Program-made: the position numbers and the translations under genes
Shown: one piece after another, positions 47,980 to 60,976 of the stretch
Position numbering within the stretch: the stretch's first letter is position 1
Layout: each line of letters starts with the position of its first letter
The notes under the pieces: generated by a model
Databases searched by the model: none
What the model was told of the DNA's origin: nothing
The model's input: the letters and a program-made list of their open reading frames with translations, nothing else
NCBI GenBank assembly: GCA_009760855.2
Contig: WPIO01000006.1
Location: forward strand, 4,513,501-4,577,500
From: Cristatella mucedo
Taxonomy: Eukaryota > Bryozoa > Phylactolaemata > Cristatellidae
Direction: 5' to 3'
Length of the DNA stretch: 64,000 nt

Positions 47980-49084
47980 TGTGTGCTCTGTCCTAGAAAG
48001 GAGCGCCAGGCGTGGCAAGCTTCCCGGCGGAGAATAAAGTAATAAAATAGGGCTCACTCCTCAAGGGCATGAGAAAGTTGAGCGGCCGAGCGGCTCGCGC
48101 GCATGCAGCATTCCAGCCACTCCAGCCTTTGTGCGCACAATTAATGTGCAGCTTCCATCCGACCTCTGCGTGCGCGACTAACTCCCGAAAGGCTGTCGCT
48201 TACATCCATCGGAGTCTGGCGGCCACGCTGAGACGCGGTATGAAATCATTCAACTGAATGCGACCATTACCGGGCTTCATCAACTACCCACGTGCATTTA
48301 TTTAACTACAAAGTTAAATCTGCATGCGCGCGCGCATATTTTCCCTCCGCCCAACTCCCCGTGTTTAGTCGTCGCCGAGCGCTCTCGCGCCGACGAGCAG
48401 CGCAAACTAGCGCTTAGGCTAGTAACGAAGTGTGCCAAACCACGGCGCGCGGTAATGCGACTAAGGCGGGCGCGCCTGCGCAAGCCCACCGCCATCTTCG
48501 CCCTGACTTCAGGCAGGCGCTCTCACGCCTGCAGTGCTGCTGCTTCTTTTTAGGAGCTTCGGCCGTGAGGAGATCGCTGGCGCCGTACTGCGGCAGCGCG
48601 TGCAACGAGCTGACCGTGACCGTGCCTTCATTCGGCCCCGAGCACGCCGGCGTCTACGTCTGCAGCGGCGACTCGACGTGGCGGGCCGACGTCGTTTGGA
48701 TCAACGACAGTAAGGCACCGGTGCGGCCATTTGGCCGCTGCGCTCTCGCGCGGTGGCGGCGGCGGCGACGCCGCCGCCGCCGCTCGAGGCAGACGACGAC
48801 GCTGACACGGCTGGTCGCTGCATCGCGAAGCGAATGTGCTGGTGGCTCGCCCTGCTGTGACGACGCTGGTCCGTCGCGCCGACCAGAGGGGGGGCGCGGC
48901 GGATGCTCGTGCGAACGCACGAACTGCGCTTCCGGCCGTTGCGAGATTACGGCGAGGCTTCGGAATGACCACGGCCTAGCGGCCATTGTTTGTGAGCGAA
49001 ACACTTGGAGCGTTGGAGCGTGCGAAAGTGGTTAAGAGCTCCAGAGTTGTCTGCCCTTGCACGGCAGCCGGATCATCCTTCCTA

Positions 49085-49171
<87 letters not shown>

Positions 49172-52100
49172 GCCTGTCTCTTTCTCTCTGTCTCTCTCTC
49201 TCACTTTGTCTGTTTCTCTCTCTACCTCTCTATCGATCTCTATCTATTCATTTTGTCTGTTTCTCTCTCTACCTCTCTATCGATCTCTATCTCTATTTCT
49301 ATCTTTCGATGCATGGCCGTGCATGCAAGCAGACTGATCAGGCGATTTCATTCTTTCAAAACACTCGCGAAAGGACGATCAAAAAATTGAAGTTCTAAAA
49401 GTGCTCGCCTCCTAGTGGTCAAAATAATACGCGTATATAGGGGATCGAAAACTGTCAGAAACCAGTTACCCGTGTCGGAAAAGTTGCATTAGCTTAGTCG
49501 CTAAGACGCTGATGCTATGCTAGCAAGGAATAATCCTGTGGTAGGACAACGTGCTCACACCAGAAAAGATTCCTCGTGCGAATTCAAGCTAGCTATTTGT
49601 GTCATAGAAAACATTTTTCCGGCTACGTCCTATCTCATCCATGATTTAGCGGACGATGAATGATTTGAAGTTTTTAAACATATAGCCAGTCACCGTTTGA
49701 ACATGAATCGCGACATTACCTGATTGTACAGGACCAATAACACCACTTTCTGTTCAAAGAGTTTTCCAATTAAAATACCATGTAAATTTGAGTTTTTGCA
49801 GTTCATTGCTGAAGGATTTGCTTCTGTTTGCGGTGGATAACCATGGATTGCCAAAGAGGCCCAAGTCTTTGCAATTCGCTTCGTTCGAGCATGCTTGCAA
49901 AATAACTAGAACTTTTGCAGCAATGCTGGAAAATTATTTACAGTTCTATGCGATCTAAACTTTACTTTTTCTACTTTCAATTTATATTTAATTTATTGTC
50001 GTTGATGGCAGATCGGAGTGAATTGAGGCTAGCCCAAACCAATTGATTGCAGGGCGATTGCAGTTGATTGCAGGGCGATTCATAAGAAGCTGCGTCAGCA
50101 ATGAGCCATAAAATACTTTGTGGCAGCACAGCGATGAAATTTCATTGCATAATTAAAATTGGAGCTTTATGCAAACGATTTCTGAGGGAAAATAGGCTGC
50201 TTGTGGCTGACAGCGTTAGTGACCGCGACCAATACTAGGGCCAAGCTTCTAATTTGCATGAGTATTCATGTGCATGCGGAATGGCATGAAATCATTGAGT
50301 AATATAAATAATAATAATAATGCACTTGATAAAGCACCCTCAGAGAACTCAATCTCTTTCTAGGCGCTTTCCATTTGCTGCAAAGTGAAACGCGATTGAA
50401 TGCTGAGTAATATCATGCTTGATACACAACATGAATAACATGGTTAGGGGTGACATGCACAGGGTCAGCATGCAAGTGCGGTTAGTGGCAGCATGCACAG
50501 TGTCAGTATGCATAAGCACCTGAAGGACGAATCATAGGGCCCACTAAAAGCTGTCACAAATAGGTGTGTTTTAAGTTCTTTTTAAATGTGGTCAACTCAG
50601 GGGATGTTCTGACGCAAGTCGGGAGGGAGTTCCGGGCTTCGGGAGCATACGAACTAAATGCACGGTCTCCAAAGGGTTTGAGGTTTGTACGAGGTAGTGG
50701 TAAACTGTTGGATTCCGAAAAGCGGGTGATATGATGCTTGGCCTGATGGGAGAGTATATCTGAGAGATAGGCTGGACCCAAAGAATGAAGTGACCTAAAA
50801 GCGAGCGATAAAACCTTGAAGCCGATCCCTTGCTTGACTGGGAGCCAGTACAGGTCGGCGAGAAGTGGTGTGATGCGGAAACTACGACGCCCACGACAGA
50901 CAAGCCTAGCTGCGGAGTTTTGCACCGGCTGTAATCGCCTGATTGCACACGCAGGTAGGCCAGCAAGTAGTGAGTTATAGAAGTCAAGACGGGATGTCAC
51001 AAATGCATGGACCAACTTTGACGTGGTATCCTTATCTAAACAAGCCCGAATTTTAGCAATGTTACGTAGCTGAAAGTAGGTAGACTTGACTGTGGAGCTG
51101 ATGTGGTCTTCTAATGAGAGGTCACTTTGGAACATGACACCTAGATTTCGAGCTAATTCGACAGGAGATATGCTGGCAGAGCCAATTTTGACCTTCAGCC
51201 TTTCCAAGTTCTGAATCACACTGGGTTTGCCCATAACTAGTAAGTTAGTTTTATCATCATTTAGTTTTAGAAAATTTGCTGCCATGTCTCGAGCTTTCGA
51301 TTTCTGATCGATCTGCGATTCATTGTGGCTAAATTATGTGCCGTTTTGGGCAATCGGTTAAGACGTTCATCCCGATCAAGGTCAAGGTGAATTGGATTGA
51401 TGATTGAAGTCGTGGGCTCGAACCTCGTAGTGTGTGTGAAGCTCATGAATAGAGATTAAGTCCTCTTTGGGTGTTATAAAAATTAATTAAATTACCATTT
51501 TTGCTATATTACTACAAATTTGATGAATTTCGCAATTGTCTGAGCCATTACATTGTATTTGAATTCCATACGTGAGACAGTGTCTGCAGAATGGTTAAAA
51601 AATATCCGGGGAACTTGAAAAATGCTGTAATATTATATTTCCGCAGAGGATCGTTGGTCGCTTTGTGGCGGATTGTCATGAACTGTCCTTTCTCACAACT
51701 AATTCTCTCCCTTTTACAGATGCGATCAAAAAACACAATTTATGCTCTCACATGTCTGTGCATTTTACACGCAGCTGTACCTAAGCTTTGATCACTGCCA
51801 GCCTCGAACATGTCAAACTTCCTGAACTGCAGACATTACTGACAAGACAATCACATACGGATGGCAGACAACTTTCTCAAAAAATGACAATAAAACCGAC
51901 TTACTTGAGTTATTATTATTATTATTATTATTTCATTGTATTATGTTACTTACTTAGTTGAGGCTAAACCTTGCGTGACTTGTGACTCATGCATTGTAAG
52001 CCTGACGCTTAAGATAGGTTTTACCAGTACATCTGTTGAATCGGCACTAATTCTAGGTATCCTGTTCCAAAGGGACTCTTTAATAAACGACCGTATCAGC

Positions 52101-52540
52101 TCCACATTGAAGTATGCCTACATTCAGCTAGGTAACATTGCAAGCCTTCGCGCCTGTTTCTACAAGGACACAACATCCAATCTGGGTCATGCATTTGTGA
52201 CATCTCGTCTCGACTTCTTCCGTAACTCAGTGCTTGCAGGTCTTCAGGCCTGACGCAGTCGGGGGCTTACAGCTGGTGCAAACCTCTGCAGCCAGATTGT
52301 CTACCATGAACGTCTCAGTTTTCAAAGCACACTACTTCTTTCCGCCCTGCACTGGCTCCCAATCAAGCAGCGTGTCGACGTCAAGGTTCTACACGGTAAT
52401 TCTTCGCACCCTGAAGAGAGGACCTAATTTGTTGCCAGTCTAGCACAGCAACGCCGGTTCGCGATTAAAGACACTCGAGAAGAATTTGGTGGGAAAATGC
52501 CAAACACTTTAAATAGAAGAGCGAGAGAACTTAAAGAGAG

Positions 52541-52635
<95 letters not shown>

Positions 52636-52890
52636 GTTCGCTTCCCGATAAAGGATGAGGGTCGTAATACACTTGCTGTAATACTGACTCTGCGGAACGA
52701 TTACCTCAAAATCCTGACCGAAACTGGCAAATTTTCTGAGGTAATACGAGCTCATAGTTAGTCTCCGACATCGAAGTTGGTACGGGTGGCTGAAGAGAGA
52801 GAGAGAGAGAGCGAGAGAGTGAGAGAAAGAGTGTGAGAGAGTGAGAGAGTGAGAGAAAGAGCGAGAGAGAGAGTGAGAGAGAGTGAGAGA

Positions 52891-52942
<52 letters not shown>

Positions 52943-55900
52943 GAGAGAGAGAGTGAGAGAGAGACGCTCGCCTTGCGTGCGCCTTTTGCTGTCATCGGGC
53001 AAAGTTTAGTGGTTGATCGATCAAACGTCGCGACGTTGTTGACCACGCCACAGAAAAGCTATACAGCGCGAGCGTAGTTGTCAGTACGCTGCAGCGAGTG
53101 ATTGCATTCGTCGTTGTGCGATTGAGTGCGATTGCTGACAGATGATAGTCGTTTAGCCACCACAATGTTAGTGACAGTGACTCTGGAAAGACGATGTAAG
53201 AACGCAATGAACTCTGCACGCTTAAAAGATGCTCGAACGGCGAGACATCGTGTGAAGCGCCTAAATAGAGATTAAGTTCTCTTTTGGAGGAGCTATTCCT
53301 TGGAATTATACTTATTTTTCATACACATTTATGCGATAGCTACATTGTTGTGCTCCTATAGTGCACTGCTCTGCAGCTATTTATGTAAGGGCAATTTTTA
53401 CTCTTGAGCCGTTGATTCGAGTGCTAGAGTCTCTAGAAGAATCTCTAGCGCATTTAGAATATTTGCTGATGTGCTGATAGACAGATCATAGTATAGATTT
53501 CGCATAGCGAACAGGTTAGAGAGCAGCGCTTTTACCGCAGGCATACTCGTGCGAACAAGTCAACCGTGGGGAGGCGGCTCGTCTGCGATGGTGGAGTGCA
53601 CAGTGCAAGTGCGACCGTTCAACTATCCCGTCAGCGGTTCTGTGAAGTGGTAAGTGACGCGCAACCCCCGACTTGCGCGTTTTCTGGCAAGCAGCGCCAC
53701 GCGTTCAACCGATGTGAACCCTGCCATGAATTGGTGAGCCGTGATGGCACACTAGGTAAGGCGGTTGCTTTCACGACCTCGGTCCCGAGGTCGTGGGTTC
53801 CTTTCCTGCGGTGGGCGATCCTTTATCGCCACTGCAAGCGGTGGTGATAGCCGTAAAAGGCTCTTCCGTCGCTATACAAAAGGAGGCTCTTTAATCAGCT
53901 AGGACTTGTTTATGAATGGTGGAACAACCTCTCGCCCCAAAAGGTACGACCGAGGTAGGCAGGAGGCGGAAGCCTCGGTGGAGACTGGCTACACGCTTGA
54001 ACCGGACAAAAACCGGGCCCTACTTTACCCTTTATATTTTCGCTCTTGGAAGAGAAGTTTTGAGATAAGCAAGCCAGAGCAGCAGCGACTAAGCACCGAT
54101 GCGCAGGGAAATAGTTGCTGGCAATTTTCCTGAGCAATGCCAGCAACTAACGCGGCTTTTAGAACTCTTGAAGCAATGCTTTTACTAACCGTACTGCATA
54201 ACTCCTTGCCCTCCCTCCGGTGAGCTGACCAAACGAACTGCTCGTTTTGAATTTAAGAAATGAATTTGAGAATTCAAGAATTTAATTAATTAATTTAATT
54301 AATATAATTTGGGAAATGAAAGAAGACATTAATGTAAATTTATATGTATCGCGCTTTACTGGTTTCACCAATAACATTGTTACGCCACCACAAGGACGGT
54401 CAAAATAATTTACAGCAAAGTAGGTAAAATAGTAGCTTTGGGCTGAAAAATCTAGTGGACACAGTAGTGACCATAAATCATTGCAGACTAGTAGCCTGTT
54501 TTCGTTTTACAGAGCCAATTTATTTGCCAATACCATGGAAAGTCACGCCTGTCTTTCTGGCAAATGACGCGTCATAACTAATGGCTTGATAAAAACAATA
54601 AATGCATTGGTCAGCGATTATTCTCTAGCAAGGATCACCACATGCACACGTAAAGTGCTGACACTGAAGCTCACTGTAATTACAGAAGTAATTATGATTA
54701 ACTATTTAAATAATGCAACTGAATATCAAGGTGTCATTTTTTCTCTGTCAGTTTTGGCTAGTATTTCGTGAAGGAAAACGAAATAACTAAATGTATTTAA
54801 TATATTTAAGGCATTATAATAATAATACCTTAATAATCAATAATTTAAAATCTTGATTTAGGAATTCAACTAAATTGATTAGGCTTAATAAATTTTTCAA
54901 ATAAATGCTTGGATATTTTTGCAATTGCGCTAACTCAAAATAAAAGTTGTGACGTCGGCAAAAATCTCGACGAAGAATGTTTTGTAGTTAATTTGTATAG
55001 CACGCTTAGAGAGAATAATCACTATCGAGGCACTTTACATTTTTCACTGAGCTCGAGCGCAGGCCCTCCGCTAGACCTTGACCTTGGTCATGGCGAGCAT
55101 CTTACTCTGTGGCAAAAACCAGCGTAACATTAGTAAGCTACCTTTTTATGACGGCGCACGGAAAAGTATACATCTCTGGTTTTAGGATATTCGTCGATGT
55201 CTTCAAACAAGAAAAATTGCTGTATAAAAATTGCTGCATCACCAAATACATACTTGACGCGAGCATTGGCTCGTCTAACACGGCTGCCCTAAAGATAGAG
55301 CAGTACCGATTTCGAGACGCCGGAACCTACGTTTGCAGCATATCGCTATCCAATTGGAAGTCAAGCCAGCTCTCTGGAAGAGCTATCGTTAGCGGTACGC
55401 AATGGCCATCTTGCAGTGAGCTCGCGATCGCGTGGAGCGGTTGTCGTGCAAAAAAGTGACTTGTGCACTGATATTTCGCCTCGGTCTAAACGCTGCCCGA
55501 TTTTAAGTATAACTTCATTAATCTTTCGTGCTGTCGATATCAATGGCGTCTGTGGAGCTCGCGAGGAAGCAGCATCGTGAGGAGGGGCGATCAGCAAGGG
55601 GCGTGGTGCGTGACGTGCGCCGAGCTTCTCCGCGGCTGTGTCGTGCGAGGCGCAGCGAGGCACATGGGTGACAGGTGAGAACGAGCAGGAGGAGGCAATA
55701 ACAAGAGCGGATCGCTTTGAAAGCACCGAAATACTGTCGGCTAGTTTTCCACGCAGCACTGCCCCTCAGTGCAAAATTCTAGCCCAAGAAATTGTATCCA
55801 AGATGTCGCAAAGTATCTCTTTACAGGCGACTGGGCGCCGGACACGTGCTATCGTTAGTGAAGTAGAAGGCTATTTCAGCCGTGGCGGGGCCAGGATTTT

Positions 55901-58900
55901 TATATAGGTGGAGCCAAAACTGTAAGGTTTACTGATCGCGATGGTGGTGCGACGAAGAAAAGGGATGTCAAAGCGAGTTGCGAATTGCGAGATGCGTAGA
56001 TCAGGACTGATTGTCCATAGACAGGCATATGAAGACTGCTGTAGGTCGTACCAATCGATCCTAGCAAAGGCCGAGTCTACCTTCTATAAAAACATTGTTG
56101 AATCACAGATGCACAATCCAAAAATGCTGACGTCGACGATCAACCATCTTCTCAACCGCTCCCAGATTAGCTCCTTACCTGATGATCCTTGTGATGATCT
56201 AGCCGATCGCTTCTCTCGATTCTTTGTGCAGAAGATAGACAAGATCAGGAAATCCATCCCTGCGATGACAACATCTCCGCTAGAATGCTGTTCCCCGATT
56301 CCTGGCTGCACCTCAATGTCTACATTTAAGCAGGTCACTAGTGATCTACTCCTAAATTTGGTATCCCAATCAAAGAAGACAAGTCCTGTGGACCCTATTT
56401 CCACAGTCCTGCTCCTACGTTGCATTGATCTGCTGCTGCCATGCATAAATAACATCATTAATATTTCTTAGCCTCTGGTCATGTTCCACCACCTTTCAAA
56501 AAAGCTGTAGTCAGGCCACTTCTCGAGAAAGCGACACTAGACCAAGAGAACTTGAGCAACTACCGCCCAGTCTCCCTTCTACCATTCCTATCAAAGACAC
56601 TGGAACGGGACGTGGCGGACCAGCTGAACTCATATATCGAAATCTCACACCTTGCTAGTAAGTTCCAGTCTGGCTTTAGAGCTAATCACTCCACAGAATC
56701 AGCATTGCTTAGGGTATACAACGACCTACTTAGGAATGCAGACATGGGTAGAGTGTCTCTGCTTGTTTTGCTCGATCTTTCGGCAGCTTTTGATACCATC
56801 GATCACAAAGTTCTTCTAGAGCGCCTGTTATCTAGCCTGGGCATCTCTGGCACTGCTCTGCAATTGTTCGGGTCCTATCTCAGTGGGAGACTCCAGAGTA
56901 TTGACGTGAATGGACAAAGATCATCCGAGGTACCAATGAAATATGGCGTACCTCAGGGCTCCGTGCTAGGTCCGGTTCTTTTCACGGTTTATACTCTGTC
57001 TCTTGCTGATGTGATTGCCAAGCACAATCTAGGCTTTCACTTCTATGCGGATGACACTCAGTTGTACCTTTGATTTGATCCCTCCCAGCCTTTGAGCACC
57101 TCAAATTCTTTCAACTCACTTGATGCATGTATTCATGACATCCACACCTGGATCGAAGCAAATTTTCTAAAACTAAACGATGATAAATCTAACTTACTAG
57201 TTATGGGCAGACCCAGTGTGATTCAGAAATTGGAAAGGCAGACGCTCAAAATTGGCTCTGCCAGCATATCTCCTGTTGAGTCAGCTCGAAATCTAGGTGT
57301 CTTGTTCCAAAGCGACCTCTCGTTAGACAACCACATCAGCTCCACAGTCAAATCTGCCTACTTTCAGCTACATAACATTGCCGAAATTCGGGCTTGTTTA
57401 GATAGGGATACCACGTCAAAGCATGGTCCGTGCATTCGTCACATCCCGTCTCGACTTTTGCAACTCACTGCTTGCTGGCCTACCGGCATATGCGATCAGG
57501 CGATTGCAGCTGGTGTAAGCTTCTGCAGCTAGGCTTGTCTGTCGTGAGCATCGCAGTTGCCACATCACACCACTTCTCGCCGACCTGCACTGGCTCCCAG
57601 TCAAGCAACGGATTGACTTCAAGGTTTTGTCGCTCACTTTTAGGTTACTTCATTTTTTGGTTCCATTCTATCTCTCAGATCTACTCCCCCACCAGGCCAA
57701 GAATCGTACCACCTGCTTTTCGGAATCCAACAGTCTACCAATACCTCGTACAAACCTCAAATCTTTTGGAGACCGTGCATTTAGTTCATACGCTCCCAAA
57801 GCCTGGAACTCCCTCCCGACCTGCGTCAGAACATCCCCTGACCTGACCACATTTAAGAAGGACTTAAAAACACACCTATTTAGGACAGCCTTTAGTGGGT
57901 CCCTGTGATTGGTCCTTCATGTGCTTGTGGGTGCTGACACTGTGTGCATGCTGCCACTAACCACATTTGCATGCTGACCCTGTGCATGTCACCCCTAACC
58001 ATAATATTCATGATGTTTATCAAGCACGATAGTACTCACTATTCAATTGCATTTCCCTTTGCAGAAAATGTAAAGCGCCTAGAAAGAAATTGAGTTGTCT
58101 GAGGGTGCTTTATCAAGAGCACTGTTATTGCTGACTGTGACGGCTCTATTACAAGCAGGCTAACGCAAAGGGGCGTGCGTAACTAAGAACGTAGAAGCCA
58201 GCGCGGAAGCGGCTCCGGAGCGTGAAGAGAAAAGATAATGAGAGAAAGGTATTAGATAGCATGCGCACAGGCCGACGCGCAGGCAGGAAGAGCGTTGGGC
58301 GGCAAAGATTGGTCGTCACGTCCCGGCATGGAGCGAGCCCGGAAGGGAGGACGGAACGTCGGCTGGGGCGGAAGCAAGTGATGGCGATGACACTCCCACA
58401 AACCCGATAAGTCACCCGAAGGTGGCAAGCCCCGAAAGATTCGATGCAGGCTGGGCTAGACCTGCAACGAATGAAACAATTCAACTCTAAATCATGGTGT
58501 TTATTCGCCGTGAAGTCAATGGTAGCTCGTCAAGTTTGAATTGAATTTCGTCGTTGGCGACCTTCACGGTGTGTAGGAATAGGGGGCTGGCCAGGTGGCA
58601 GCCCTGCATCAAGGGTGGCATGGGGCATTTGCCCCCTGCCACTCTCTGGCTCCACCGCTGTGCCTTACCCTGTAAATAGATTGTAGAAATAAGCGCTTCG
58701 AGCTGTCATTTTACCAATAGCTGCCGCGCCGGACTCAGTTTAAACCGGGTCAGCTGCATTCGCGTGGGCGTGGCCACGCCCACAATGCTGTTCTGCCCCA
58801 GCCGGACTCAGGCCACTCCGCCCGGCCAACGGGTTCGCTGAGTACCACCTCATTAGGTGCTGCAGGTGAGGCAGTATCGGCTGACTAAGCTGGATTTAAT

Positions 58901-58983
58901 TGCAAGTGGTCAGCTGTGGTCGCGCGACCCGAAAGTCCTGCAGCGGAAAATTTCTGCTTGTTCACCGGTCTGGGTGGACGCTT

Positions 58984-59015
<32 letters not shown>

Positions 59016-59493
59016 CCACTTTTCTCCTCGCTCTCTCCGTCTCTTCTGTACCGGCGCTTCGGAGCGGTTTTCACGACGGCTACCGCTGCATTCACATATG
59101 TACGCTCGCTCGCCCACGTTTCCTGCGTATAATGCAATACAGCCGTCGTAGTCATCACGAGTACCAGTCCAACTCGCACGTTGGGGCTTCGTTCTTCGTT
59201 CCGCCGCCATTACTCACGCGAGCCCCTGCATTCATTCTATAGCCTGCAGCTGCTGAATGGGTCCTACTTTTGCTTCGGCAGCTGACAGCTGGGCTAGGGA
59301 ACTCCAAACGCTCGTCCGAAGAACTGTTTCCCAATTACGTCCGCATTTTTCAAAAAAAAAAGGTCAAGGTTCTTGGAGAACGCCCGCACTTGCCACAAAT
59401 TCTTGGCAGCAGCGGATCTTCTGCGAGTACGGATTCTGTCTCATACTAACCTAAGGATCGGGCGGCCTGCGTAGCGCCGCCCACCGGGGAAGC

Positions 59494-59551
<58 letters not shown>

Positions 59552-60930
59552 TGAAACCTATCGGGCCTGGACGGTCGGCGCCACGAGACCGCTGCTGCGA
59601 CGGCTTACTCGAACGAGCCCCGTGGATTATTTGACCCAGCGCGAAAGCACCCCATTAACGCCCTTCACGACAGGTCCGAGTCTGAGTTCGAGTCACCGTG
59701 TACGGACACAGCGAATGCTCGAATCGAACATTCAATATTCGTTGCGTAAGATTCCTTCGTCGCATGAGAATCCTTAACGGCCTCGCGACGAGCAGCTAAC
59801 GTCGGTACGCGTCACATCTCGGGGCCTATCGGTGTCGCAAGAGTCACGCTCCCGCTATTATAGAAAGCCTTTTTTCTCGAGAATACAGTTCGTTCGGTTC
59901 TCTCAATTTCTTCGGATCAATCGAACTAGAAGTTGCCTCAATCAGCCGACCGATGTCGCTCTCTCAGCAAAAGTCGCTCTCTCAGCAAGATGGCCGCTAC
60001 GAGATGGCTGCTACACGATGGCCGCTACATGGTCTAGATTCCTCTGGCATCCTCTGTCAGGGGACTCCCTTCGGACAGCCGCAAGGTAATCTTTGCAGCA
60101 CATCGGTTCAACGCAAAATTGTAGCCTCCTGTTAATTATAATAATAATAATAATTAGACATTTTACTTAGCGCTCTCAAAGAACTTAATCTCTCTCTAGA
60201 CACTTTCCGATTGCTGCAAATAAAACATTGTATTGAGTCAGGTTTTTTGGAACATTGCAATGAGTAAATGACATCAGTGGTCATGAATTAGATTAGCGTT
60301 CTACTGAAACGCTGGCATCTAATTAGCTGGATGGGGACGTTTCCTAGAGATTATTAGTGATTCCCAATCCATGACTATTGGGAACCGGATGTGGCATAAA
60401 CCAAAGAAGAGCAGCTGAAGTAACGATGAGCCATTTATCTATCCGTCCGAGCTTCCTGTAATTTCAATGTGAGCTTTCCTCCATGATCTTAGAAATAGAC
60501 GGCCATAAAAGCACGACATACTAGCGAGTTTGTGACAATCTCGATTTCCTGGTCCCTCGGTTTTGCATTTGTGCGTTCGTTGGAGCTGCGGCTTCCTTGG
60601 CTTGTCAAACGCACTTTGAGGCGATAGTGTTATCAGCATTCGGCAAAGCGGCTGAGTTCCAACGCCGCTCTCCAGCACTGAGCTGTGCGTGCAAAAGATG
60701 TAACGCCGCAGAATGCGTTCCTGCGACCACTATTGCAACCACTAAAGGAATGCTCCAAAAACAAGCGATATCACTGTAAACGAGGGGCGTGTTGGGAGTG
60801 CATTCGGGTGCACCGTCAGAAAACGGCGTGCGTCGTCTGCCGTTCCGTCTCTGTCTCTGTCTCTATCTCCGTCTCCGCCTCCGCCTCCGTCTCCATCTCC
60901 ATCTCCATCTCCGTCTCCGTCTCCGACTTC

Positions 60931-60976
<46 letters not shown>

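Larger units (their letters stand above)
58131..60136. other. Intron of the Ig gene, GC-rich with simple repeats
   Basis: Apart from poly(C) and (CCG)n there are only short frames. CCAAGATGGCCGCTA-like words repeat at 59985-60035 (GATGGCCGCTACGAGATGGC). No Ig-like exon was seen here. Confidence 0.4.

Noticed and set aside
48710-49035. Extension of the Ig exon frame to 49035
   Set aside because: There is a good donor at 48710, the reading after it is GC-driven low complexity, and the joined exon phases fit only with splicing at 48709.
53734-53810. Functional tRNA gene
   Set aside because: It has A- and B-box-like sequence, but no cloverleaf with proper acceptor stem, and the same head is found in a SINE family.
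55109-55185. Open frame before the domain 2 second exon as coding
   Set aside because: Splicing at 55137 would give Cys in place of the core Trp. Splicing at 55185 restores Trp and has a better pyrimidine tract.
58857-59242. Pro-rich and Gly-rich frames over poly(C)
   Set aside because: All frames are open because of the homopolymer.
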